The position numbers and the translations under genes were made by a program. From assembly GCA_900546615.1 (NCBI GenBank), contig URDJ01000031.1, positions 1 to 31,741 of the forward strand: DNA of 31,741 nucleotides. Reading direction: 5' to 3'. The notes under the pieces are model-generated. The model ran no database searches. It worked only from the letters and a program-made list of their open reading frames with translations, and was not told where the DNA came from. This document shows, piece by piece, positions 23,071 to 29,767 of the stretch (its first letter is position 1; the number at the start of each line of letters is the position of its first letter). This DNA comes from an uncultured Eubacteriales bacterium. GTDB taxonomy: Bacteria > Bacillota > Clostridia > Oscillospirales > Oscillospiraceae.

Positions 23071-25026
23071 TCAGCTCTGCTCGGCCACCCGGGTCTGGAT
23101 GCGGTCCTGTATCAGCGCTGCGGCTTCGGCGGCGGTGCGCGTGCCCGGCCCGATCGCCGAGGCTTCCTCAAGGATGATGTCCAGCGTCTCGGCGTCGCTC
23201 AGGTTCGAATAGCGCACGAGACCCAAAAACTCGTAAAAGCGCGCGATATCCTCCCCTTCCAGCTTTCCGTCGGCCTGCGCGCGGGATGTAAGCTCCTCGA
23301 GATACGGCCGGTACATCGGCATGCTGCTGTTGCGCTCGTAGTCCAGCTCCGACGGGTCGTAGCCCTTCAGCAGGTATTCCAGAAAATCCGCGCAGGCCGC
23401 GCGCTGCTCCGTATACGCCATGACGCCCACCGCCCCGTTCACATTCATGACCGAGCCGTTACCGCCGTCCGGCGTCGGCATGCCCACAAAGCACACGCGC
23501 TCGCCCACCTCCGCCTCGAAAGCCGCCATCCGCGTCACGCTGCCCACATAGCACAGTGTCACATACTCAGAGCCGGTGCGCAGAAGCTCCGCCGGCGGGG
23601 CGTAGCCGAAGCCGGTTTCCTCGGGGTATTCCGTCATCCGCGCCGCCGTGTCCAGCAGCTGCACAAAACCCTCGGTATCGAAGCTGCACTCGCCGCTCTC
23701 CCAGTCGATGGCCTCCTGCATATAACTCGCGCAGGTCATGCGCAGGAACAGCTCGCGCGTGGCGTTGTAGAACATCACCGCCCCCGGCAGCAGCCCCGCC
23801 TCGGCCTCCAGGTACTGCTCCAGCGTCCAGCCCTCCGCCTCGCCGAAGTCCGAGGCAAGCCCGGCGTAGGTCTCGACCCCGAAACCGCGCGCCAGACAGT
23901 ACAGCCCGCCGGAGACCTCCAGCGCCTCCGCCATGACGATGTCCTCCGTGTCTATAAGCCCGGACAGCTCCAGCATATACCCGCGCCGGATGTAGCTGTG
24001 TACGGGCAGGTTCGTCGTCAGCAGCATGTCCGGCCCGTTCCCCGCCGCTATGTCGGCCGCGAGCCGCGTCAGCGCGTCCTGCACGCTGACCGTGCCGCCC
24101 TGGGTGTAGTCTGTCTCCCTCACGACGACGCCCTCCGACCGGGCGTTGAAGCCCTCCACTATGCTGCTGAGGCTGTCGCCAACCGTGCCGAGCCTGAGCG
24201 TCGCCGGCTCCGCACCGGGAGAGGCGGCTTCATGCTCCGAGAGCAGGCCGGGGCCGAGCCTGTCAAGCACGAGGATGCGCCCGTCCCCGAGCGCTTCAGC
24301 GCAGCGCAGCCCCATCACGCCGCACTCGTCGAGGTCCGCCAGCGGCTCGAGCGCCCCGGCGGCGTCCAGCCCGTAGAGCATCCCGCCGCGCAGGCAGAGC
24401 AGCGGGTATTCGGCGCTGCCCGGGTATGCCGCCGTGACCTGCGGGAGCACAATGGAGGCGGAATCTCCAGCCTCCAGCGGATAAGTCTCCAGCCCGTCGT
24501 CGGCGGGCAGCGTGACGTAGACGTGCCCGTCGCCGCCCCGGACGATGCCCGCGCCCTCGCCGACGTCGAAGCCCCGCAGGGCCTCGCCGCCGCTGCCGAG
24601 CACCTCCACGCGCCCGGCGCGCAGGACGTACAGCTCGTCGCCGAGGCAGAGCATGTCGTCGCAGGACAGCTCGAGGCTCAGGAGCTGCTCACCGGCGAAG
24701 GACAGCTGCCGGAGCGTGCCGCCGTCGGAGAGCCAAAGACCGCTCGCGCCGCCGCAGGCGAGACGGATGGCGGAGTCACCGGCCTCGTAGACGAGCCCCG
24801 CGCCGTTGCGCACGAGACTGTACTCCTGCGCGCCGTCCGCGCCGAAGTTCATGTTGACCGTGTAGATATCCTCCCCGCAGGCAAAGACCGCGCCCGTGGC
24901 ATCCGCGCCGTACTCCATGCGCTCGAGCGCATACGCCACGCCCGGCCCGTCCGCGACCTGCGCCGTCCCGGCGCCGCAGCCCGCTATAAACAGCAGCGCC
25001 AGCGCGGCGGCAGCGAGCCTTTTCAC
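23071..25026 (-). CDS. Lipoprotein: propeller-like region fused to solute-binding domain
   Basis: A 651-aa secreted lipoprotein. The signal peptide ends in the lipobox IAGC with Cys17 as the lipidation site. Residues ~35-265 are made of short beta-rich repeats (for example LVYEAGDSAIRLACGGASGL and DDMLCLGDELYVLRAG), suggesting a beta-propeller. From about residue 275 (ATLRLGTVGDSLSSIVEGFN) it becomes an extracellular solute-binding protein of the family-1 type, with GNGPDMLLTT and a YEFLGLVRY end. No ABC permease or ATPase is adjacent, so the binding protein is an orphan. ATG 25026 follows AAGGAGGT. Promoter and a palindromic operator candidate are just upstream. Confidence 0.8.
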   Translation of the reverse strand: MKRLAAAALALLFIAGCGAGTAQVADGPGVAYALERMEYGADATGAVFACGEDIYTVNMNFGADGAQEYSLVRNGAGLVYEAGDSAIRLACGGASGLWLSDGGTLRQLSFAGEQLLSLELSCDDMLCLGDELYVLRAGRVEVLGSGGEALRGFDVGEGAGIVRGGDGHVYVTLPADDGLETYPLEAGDSASIVLPQVTAAYPGSAEYPLLCLRGGMLYGLDAAGALEPLADLDECGVMGLRCAEALGDGRILVLDRLGPGLLSEHEAASPGAEPATLRLGTVGDSLSSIVEGFNARSEGVVVRETDYTQGGTVSVQDALTRLAADIAAGNGPDMLLTTNLPVHSYIRRGYMLELSGLIDTEDIVMAEALEVSGGLYCLARGFGVETYAGLASDFGEAEGWTLEQYLEAEAGLLPGAVMFYNATRELFLRMTCASYMQEAIDWESGECSFDTEGFVQLLDTAARMTEYPEETGFGYAPPAELLRTGSEYVTLCYVGSVTRMAAFEAEVGERVCFVGMPTPDGGNGSVMNVNGAVGVMAYTEQRAACADFLEYLLKGYDPSELDYERNSSMPMYRPYLEELTSRAQADGKLEGEDIARFYEFLGLVRYSNLSDAETLDIILEEASAIGPGTRTAAEAAALIQDRIQTRVAEQS

Positions 25027-25042
25027 GTGTATACCTCCTTAT

Positions 25043-25058
25043 GTAGACGATTGTCTAC
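25043..25058. promoter_or_regulatory. Palindromic operator candidate
   Basis: GTAGAC-GATT-GTCTAC, a perfect 6+6 inverted repeat, covers the expected transcription start of the lipoprotein gene, between its -10 and its ribosome site. The shape resembles operators of GntR/FadR-type repressors, but no such regulator is in the window. Confidence 0.5.
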
Positions 25059-25063
25059 CTCAA

Positions 25064-25092
25064 AGATAGCACGTAAGGTGTATATTTGTCAA
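25064..25092 (-). promoter_or_regulatory. Lipoprotein gene promoter
   Basis: On the minus strand a perfect TTGACA (25092-25087), a 17-nt spacer and CTATCT (25069-25064). Confidence 0.65.
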
Positions 25093-25172
25093 CTCGTATT
25101 AAAAGAAAGGCGGTGACAAGGGGCTGAGAAGGTGGTATATTTGAGTAAATTTTGAGAAGGAGGGCGCGAGCG

Positions 25173-25742
25173 ATGGCTTTTGGGTTTTTGAAGAGGCCGC
25201 GGTCCGGGGACGGCGGCAGGCCGTGGAGCGGCGAGATGGCGCCTGAGGTCTGCGGCAGCGGGCCGAAGCTCGACTATCCGCGCAGCATGTACTCGAGCGT
25301 GAAGCTGCGCTGGGAGAGCCTTGAAAGGGACGCGGAGGGCCGGCCCGTCAGGGTGCGGGAGCCCTCCGAGAGCAGACGGACATATCCCGTTTCCAGCGGG
25401 TTCACGGCAGCGGGCATGCGCTACAGGGACATCCGGCAGCTGTATGTGGAGCACGACCGGTACAAGACCTTCTGCCGCGACGTCTACGGCCGCGAGGTGC
25501 TGTATCTGGCCGAGCGCTTCCCCTGCTTCGACAGCCACGACTACGCGACGGAGACGAGGTTCTACCGCTGGTTCTTCCTGCGGCAGGACGACCGGCTCAC
25601 GAGGATACACTACACCGACGAGACGGATAAGATCTACGTCACCGAGGACGTGCAGTACCTTGAGGAGGGCCTCTGGGCGCAGATGAAATATCACAGGTAT
25701 TTCGAGCAGGATACCGGCCCCCTGCAGCAGCCGGAGCGCTGA
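25173..25742 (+). CDS. Unknown protein, 189 aa
   Basis: I do not recognise the family. The protein is soluble, strongly charged and rich in aromatic residues in its second half, with the segments FYRWFFLRQDDRLTRIHYTD and DKIYVTEDVQYLEEGLWAQM; no signal peptide, membrane helix or Cys cluster is visible. The N-terminus (MAFGFLKRPRSGDGG) looks disordered. ATG 25173 is chosen because AAGGAGG (25157-25163) lies upstream at a good distance. It precedes the TfoX-like gene by 33 nt on the same strand and may share its transcript. Confidence 0.6.
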   Translation: MAFGFLKRPRSGDGGRPWSGEMAPEVCGSGPKLDYPRSMYSSVKLRWESLERDAEGRPVRVREPSESRRTYPVSSGFTAAGMRYRDIRQLYVEHDRYKTFCRDVYGREVLYLAERFPCFDSHDYATETRFYRWFFLRQDDRLTRIHYTDETDKIYVTEDVQYLEEGLWAQMKYHRYFEQDTGPLQQPER

Positions 25743-25775
25743 GCCGCGGAGCCCGGGCGTGGGAGTGATTTACAT

Positions 25776-26105
25776 ATGGCGTCTGACGCTGGATTTGTGG
25801 AATACGTGCTGGAGCAGCTCGCCCCCGCGGGCAGGGTGCGGGCAAAGCGGATGTTCGGCGAGTACGGGCTGTTTCTGGACGGCGTGTTTATTGCCGTCAT
25901 CTGCGCCGACCAGCTCTTTGTGAAACCGACCGCCGAGGCGCGAGCGGCCTTTCCCGGGCTGCCGATGGCCCCGCCCTACGAGGGCGCGAAGGACTACATC
26001 CTCGTCGAGGACATAGACGAGGATGTAGACGACGCCGGGCTGCTCTGCGCCATCGCCGGGCTGACCCGCGACTCCCTGTCCGGCGCTGCAGGAGGCAAAA
26101 AGTGA
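25776..26105 (+). CDS. TfoX N-terminal domain protein
   Basis: A 109-aa protein matching the TfoX/Sxy N-terminal domain: FVEYVLEQL, RAKRMFGEYGLFLDGVFIAVI (19-39), a LFVKPT strand and PYEGAKDYILVEDID. In gamma-proteobacteria full-length TfoX controls competence; single-domain versions like this are widespread in Firmicutes and their role is not established. ATG 25776 has GGGAGTGA upstream. Its TGA overlaps the GTG of the DUF3795 gene (GTGA), so the two are translationally coupled. Confidence 0.85.
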   Translation: MASDAGFVEYVLEQLAPAGRVRAKRMFGEYGLFLDGVFIAVICADQLFVKPTAEARAAFPGLPMAPPYEGAKDYILVEDIDEDVDDAGLLCAIAGLTRDSLSGAAGGKK

Positions 26106-26403
26106 GGGGATTTGTGCGGGAATGCACCCGTTTTTCGCTCTGCGGGCTGAACTGCGCGCTGTGCACGATGCAGCTGGGCGGATACTGTCCCGGCTGCGGC
26201 GGCGGGGAGGGCAACCAGAGCTGCCGCATCGCCCGCTGCTCGCTGGAGCACGGCGGAGTCCGGTTCTGCTCCGGCTGCCCGGACTACCCCTGCCCGCTCT
26301 ACGAGGGCTTTGACGACGCGGATTCCTTCATCACGCACAGTGCGCGGCGGCGTGTCCCGGCAACAGGCACGTTGTTTGGACGTGGTCAGATTTTGAAACA
26401 TCC

Positions 26404-26432
26404 AAAGGTTCCCTTGCTCAGGGGAGCCTTTT
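26404..26432 (+). terminator. Terminator-like hairpin in the DUF3795 tail
   Basis: AAAGGTTCCC (26404-26413) pairs with GGGAGCCTTT (26422-26431) with one wobble and an 8-nt loop, ending in TTTT. Its wording resembles the short GGGAGCC-type palindromes scattered in some Clostridia genomes. Confidence 0.5.
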
Positions 26433-26516
26433 CGCTTCCCGGAACCGGAAACAAAACCGTTGCGCCGGGCGCGGCACGGGACCCCGCCCCTGCGAAAAGG
26501 CTGCTCAGGCTGAAAA

Positions 26517-26558
26517 CGCCGGGGCCTGTTCACACGAACAGGCCCCGGCGCCTTTTTT
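26517..26558 (+). terminator. Strong terminator between convergent genes
   Basis: A 15-bp perfect stem (26517-26531 with 26536-26550, core GGGGCCTGTTC), a 4-nt loop ACAC, then CC and TTTTTT (26553-26558). On the minus strand it is followed by TTTTCAGC, so it probably also serves the PPC-domain gene. Confidence 0.92.
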
Positions 26559-26562
26559 CTTT

Positions 26563-26988
26563 TCAGAACTTATAGAGATTCAGCCCTATTTCCTCGGAAA
26601 ATTCCCGGTTTACCTCGCCGTCGATGACGTCTATCATCAGCTCGCAGGTTGCGCTGATGGTCGCGGCGTTCAGGTGCCCCGCGTGGCACTCGCCCATGAC
26701 CGGGCTGCCTATCACCGCGTGCAGGTGCAGGTAGGGCTTGTCCCCCTGCCGCGAGAGGTTCCCCGTCACCGAGCCTATCTCGTAGTCCGTTGCGTTGTAC
26801 ACCGTCTTGTTATAATACTTCGTCGCCGTGTCGAACACGCCCAGCGTCACGTCGTTCGTCGCGCCTATGCCGCTCACCGACGCCAGCTTTATATCCTCCC
26901 GCTCCGCCAGCGCCAGCAGCTTCGCGCAGACCTCCTCGCCACGGTCGAGCCGCACGACTATCTTATTTCCAAAACGTCTGTATTCCAT
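26563..26988 (-). CDS. PPC/DUF296-domain protein
   Basis: A 141-aa single-domain protein of the plants-and-prokaryotes conserved (PPC, DUF296) family. The conserved elements are SVSGIGATNDVTLGVFD (38-54), the His-containing YLHLHAVIG (about 85-93) and GECHAGHL, where clustered His residues form the usual metal site. In plants the domain is part of AT-hook proteins; bacterial stand-alone members form trimers and their role is unclear. Both ends are complete and ATG 26988 follows AAAGGAG. It lies downstream of the membrane-anchored unknown on the same strand. Confidence 0.9.
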   Translation of the reverse strand: MEYRRFGNKIVVRLDRGEEVCAKLLALAEREDIKLASVSGIGATNDVTLGVFDTATKYYNKTVYNATDYEIGSVTGNLSRQGDKPYLHLHAVIGSPVMGECHAGHLNAATISATCELMIDVIDGEVNREFSEEIGLNLYKF

Positions 26989-27006
26989 GGAAACATCTCC
27001 TTTACC

Positions 27007-27474
27007 TTATGAAGCCGCCGTGCGGCTGCTCCACATACCGTGATCATCGGATCTTAGCGACAAGCTCACACTCTCGATTTCATAGCCATCTTCAAATTGA
27101 ATGCTGTGCAGCCAGAGCAGGTCGCTTAACATCAGCTCCGTACCATGGCCGAAATTGTCCTGATCGGCAAAGACCGGTATGTCCAGCCTCCCCTCAAATT
27201 TGCGCTGGATACTTTCGAAAAAGCCGTAGTCCTGCCTCGCCCACACCACATACTCCGTATCCCCGATGCGGATCGTACCATTGACCGCAGGCTGGGCGAG
27301 CAGCGAGCGGGATATGCTCAAATCAAGCTCGGCGCTGAGCGCACCGGCCGCCGGGTCGTCGCAATACAGCTCCACCGCTGCGCTCGTTTTGACAGGGAGG
27401 TGGTACCAAATAAGCGCACCCACAACCACGACGAGCAGGACTGAAACTGCGATGAGTTTTTTCTTCTTGTTCAT
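27007..27474 (-). CDS. Membrane-anchored unknown protein, 155 aa
   Basis: I do not recognise the family. After a basic start (MNKKKKL) there is one hydrophobic helix (about 8-24), acting as an uncleaved anchor or signal peptide, and the rest should lie outside the membrane. The outer part has short beta-like segments such as GTIRIGDTEYVVWARQD and a Cys in ELYCDD. Base composition looks somewhat less GC-rich than the neighbours. ATG 27474 follows GAAGGAGG. The gap to the PPC gene is 18 nt, so they are probably cotranscribed. Confidence 0.65.
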   Translation of the reverse strand: MNKKKKLIAVSVLLVVVVGALIWYHLPVKTSAAVELYCDDPAAGALSAELDLSISRSLLAQPAVNGTIRIGDTEYVVWARQDYGFFESIQRKFEGRLDIPVFADQDNFGHGTELMLSDLLWLHSIQFEDGYEIESVSLSLRSDDHGMWSSRTAAS

Positions 27475-27542
27475 CTGGCGGCCGCCTCCTTCCTAGTCTA
27501 CACGATCATGATATCACACTTGCCGTCCCGGCGCAATCATTG

Positions 27543-27574
27543 AAAATGCACCAGTCCGCAGACTGGTGCATTTT
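27543..27574 (-). terminator. metG terminator
   Basis: A 14-bp perfect stem (27543-27556 with 27561-27574) and 4-nt loop; on the minus strand the stem ends in TTTT just after the metG stop. It lies 24 nt downstream of metG. Confidence 0.8.
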
Positions 27575-27598
27575 GTGTTGCGGCATTTCGGCCAGCTC

Positions 27599-29566
27599 TT
27601 AGCAGAGTTTGGCTCCCGCGGGCATGGAGTCGTCCACCATGATGAGCTGGACGCACTCCTCGCCCTTTTCCTTGTGCACGGCCGAGATGAGCATGCCGTT
27701 GGACTCAAGGCCCATCATCTTCCTCGGCGGCAGGTTCACGATAGCCACCAGGGTCTTGCCGACGAGATCCTCGGGCTTGTACCACTTGTGGATGCCGGAG
27801 AGTATCTGCCTGTCAACTCCCGTGCCGTCGTCCAGGATGAACTTCAGCAGCCGGTCGGACTTCTTCACGGCCTCGCAGCTCTTGACCTTGACGACGCGGA
27901 AGTCGGACTTGAGGAAGGTGTCGAAATCCACTGTCTCCTCCAGCTGCGGCTCTATCTCCAGCGGGGGCAGGGCGGCCTTGCGGGCCTCCTCCTCGAGCTT
28001 CTCCAGCTCGGCGAGCTCCTTGTTCATGTCTATCCTCGGGAAGAGCGTGTCGCCCTTCTTCACGGTGACGTCAGCGGGCAGGCTGCCCCAGACGGCGGCG
28101 CTGTCCCAATTCCGGACGGCCTCGTCCGCGCCTATCTGCTCAAAGGCCTTCGTGCAGCTGCCGGGCATGAAGGGCGTGAGCAGGCAGGTGCAGATGCGCA
28201 GGCTCTCGAGCAGGTTATACATGACCGACGCCAGCCTCGCCTTTTTCCCCTCGTCCTTCGCCAGCACCCAGGGCGCGTTCTCGTCGATATACTTGTTAGC
28301 CCGCGAGATGACCCTGAACACCTCCTCCAGCGCCGCCTGCGTCTGGAAGGTGTCCATGAGCTTCTGGTACTTCTCGCGCAGGCCGGAGGCCATGCCGACA
28401 AGCTCCGCGTCCTCCGGTGCGGCCTCGCGCTCCGTCGGCAGCGTGCCGTCAAAGTACTTGAGCACCATGGCGACGGTGCGGGAGAGCAGGTTGCCGTAGT
28501 CGTTGGCGAGGTCGGAGTTTATGCGGGCGATGAGCAGCTCGTTCGAGAAGTTGCCGTCCGAGCCGAGCGGGAACTCGCGCATCAGGAAGTAGCGCAGCGC
28601 GTCCACGCCGAAGCGCCCGGCGAGTATATACGGGTCGACGACGTTGCCCTTGGACTTACTCATCTTGCCGCCGCCCAGCAGCAGCCAGCCGTGGCCGAAC
28701 ACCTTCTTCGGCAGCGGCTCGCCCACGCTCATGAGCATCGCGGGCCAGATTATGGAGTGGAAGCGCACTATCTCCTTGCCCACCATGTGCACGTCGGCGG
28801 GCCAGTATTTCTCCTTGCCGTCGCGGCCCTCGTTCATGTAGCCGAGGGCGGTCAGGTAGTTGAACAGCGCGTCCACCCAGACGTAGACGACGTGGCCGGG
28901 GTCGAAGTCCACGGGCACGCCCCAGGTGAAGCTCGTGCGCGAGACGCACAGGTCCTCGAGACCGGGGTCGATGAAGTTCTTTATCATCTCATTGACGCGG
29001 CTGGCAGGCTCGAGGAAGGTTCCGGTGAGCAGCAGCTCGCGCACCCTGTCCGCGTACTTCGACAGGCGGAAGAAATAGGCTTCCTCCTCGGCGTATTTCA
29101 CCTCGCGCCCGCAGTCGGGGCACTTGCCGTCCACGAGCTGGCTCTCGGTCCAGAAGCTCTCGCAGGGCGTGCAGTACATGCCCGAGTACTTGCCCTTGTA
29201 TATGTCGCCGTTGTCGTACATCTTCTTGAAGATGCGCTGGATGCCCTCGACGTGGTAGTCGTCGGTCGTCCTGATGAAGCGGTCGTTCGAGATGTTCATG
29301 AGCTTCCAGAGGTCGAGGATACCGCCCTCGCCCTCCACGATATTGTCCACGAACTGCTGAGGCGTCACGCCCGCGGCCTTCGCCTTTTCCTCTATCTTCT
29401 GGCCGTGCTCGTCCGTGCCCGTGAGGAACATCACGTCGTAGCCGCACATCCGCTTATAACGCGCTATGGTGTCCGTCGCGACGGTGCAGTAGGTGTGCCC
29501 GATGTGCAGCTTGTCGGACGGATAATAGATAGGTGTGGTGATGTAGAATGTGCCTTTCTCGCTCAT
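27599..29566 (-). CDS. metG: Methionyl-tRNA synthetase
   Basis: Charges tRNA-Met with methionine in the cytosol. The 655-aa protein has the class I signatures HIGH (21-24) and KMSKS (301-305), the zinc knuckle with CTPC (132-135) and CPDC (149-152), an anticodon-binding helical domain, and a C-terminal tRNA-binding (Trbp111/EMAP-like) domain of about 105 residues containing SDFRVVKVKSCEAV and NLPPRKMMGLESNGM. ATG 29566 is preferred over the in-frame ATG at 29620 because a GGGGGAAT ribosome site precedes it and the normal N-terminus (TFYITTPIYYPS) starts here. No T-box leader was recognised. Confidence 0.97.
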   Translation of the reverse strand: MSEKGTFYITTPIYYPSDKLHIGHTYCTVATDTIARYKRMCGYDVMFLTGTDEHGQKIEEKAKAAGVTPQQFVDNIVEGEGGILDLWKLMNISNDRFIRTTDDYHVEGIQRIFKKMYDNGDIYKGKYSGMYCTPCESFWTESQLVDGKCPDCGREVKYAEEEAYFFRLSKYADRVRELLLTGTFLEPASRVNEMIKNFIDPGLEDLCVSRTSFTWGVPVDFDPGHVVYVWVDALFNYLTALGYMNEGRDGKEKYWPADVHMVGKEIVRFHSIIWPAMLMSVGEPLPKKVFGHGWLLLGGGKMSKSKGNVVDPYILAGRFGVDALRYFLMREFPLGSDGNFSNELLIARINSDLANDYGNLLSRTVAMVLKYFDGTLPTEREAAPEDAELVGMASGLREKYQKLMDTFQTQAALEEVFRVISRANKYIDENAPWVLAKDEGKKARLASVMYNLLESLRICTCLLTPFMPGSCTKAFEQIGADEAVRNWDSAAVWGSLPADVTVKKGDTLFPRIDMNKELAELEKLEEEARKAALPPLEIEPQLEETVDFDTFLKSDFRVVKVKSCEAVKKSDRLLKFILDDGTGVDRQILSGIHKWYKPEDLVGKTLVAIVNLPPRKMMGLESNGMLISAVHKEKGEECVQLIMVDDSMPAGAKLC

Positions 29567-29628
29567 TGGAGATTCCCCCGTTCCTCTATGACTCAATTTG
29601 TGAAAAAAACTCTCTGTCACAATAAATT

Positions 29629-29657
29629 ATAGTAACTCATTCTCCCTTCCTCGTCAA
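29629..29657 (-). promoter_or_regulatory. metG promoter
   Basis: On the minus strand TTGACG (29657-29652), a 17-nt spacer and TACTAT (29634-29629), overlapping a perfect TATAAT three bases further on. Confidence 0.6.
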
Positions 29658-29686
29658 GTTTTTCCTCCCGGTCCCCGGGGCGCGTA

Positions 29687-29714
29687 TTGAAAATTTTCAT
29701 ATCCGTGTTATAAT
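29687..29714 (+). promoter_or_regulatory. htpG promoter
   Basis: TTGAAA (29687-29692), a 16-nt spacer and a perfect TATAAT (29709-29714). It diverges from the metG promoter. No CIRCE element or CtsR box was recognised between it and the start codon. Confidence 0.7.
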
Positions 29715-29767
29715 AATAAGACTGCGAAATACACAGGTATATTATTTCTCAGGAGGAATGCAAATAT

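Larger units (their letters stand above)
26102..26575 (+). pseudogene. DUF3795 Cys-rich protein, probably 3'-truncated
   Basis: The first 80 residues match DUF3795: CGLNCALC (14-21), CPGC (29-32), Cys41, Cys46, CSGC (56-59), then PC (63-64) and YEGFDDADSFITH, a pattern suited to zinc binding. After residue 80 the sequence loses all family resemblance and becomes Arg/Pro-rich, and the frame runs through the 26404-26432 hairpin and right through the strong terminator at 26517-26558 before stopping at 26575. A coding frame crossing its own terminator strongly suggests that the original 3' end was lost. Start GTG 26102 follows AGGAGG and overlaps the TfoX stop. The truncated product might still be made. 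Confidence 0.6.

Noticed and set aside
27566..29632. Long plus-strand open frame (688 codons) opposite metG
   Set aside because: Antisense shadow of metG, which has HIGH, KMSKS and zinc motifs.
29567..29767. T-box leader for metG, or CIRCE element for htpG
   Set aside because: The T-box signature TGGAACCGCG and the CIRCE inverted repeat are both absent by eye.
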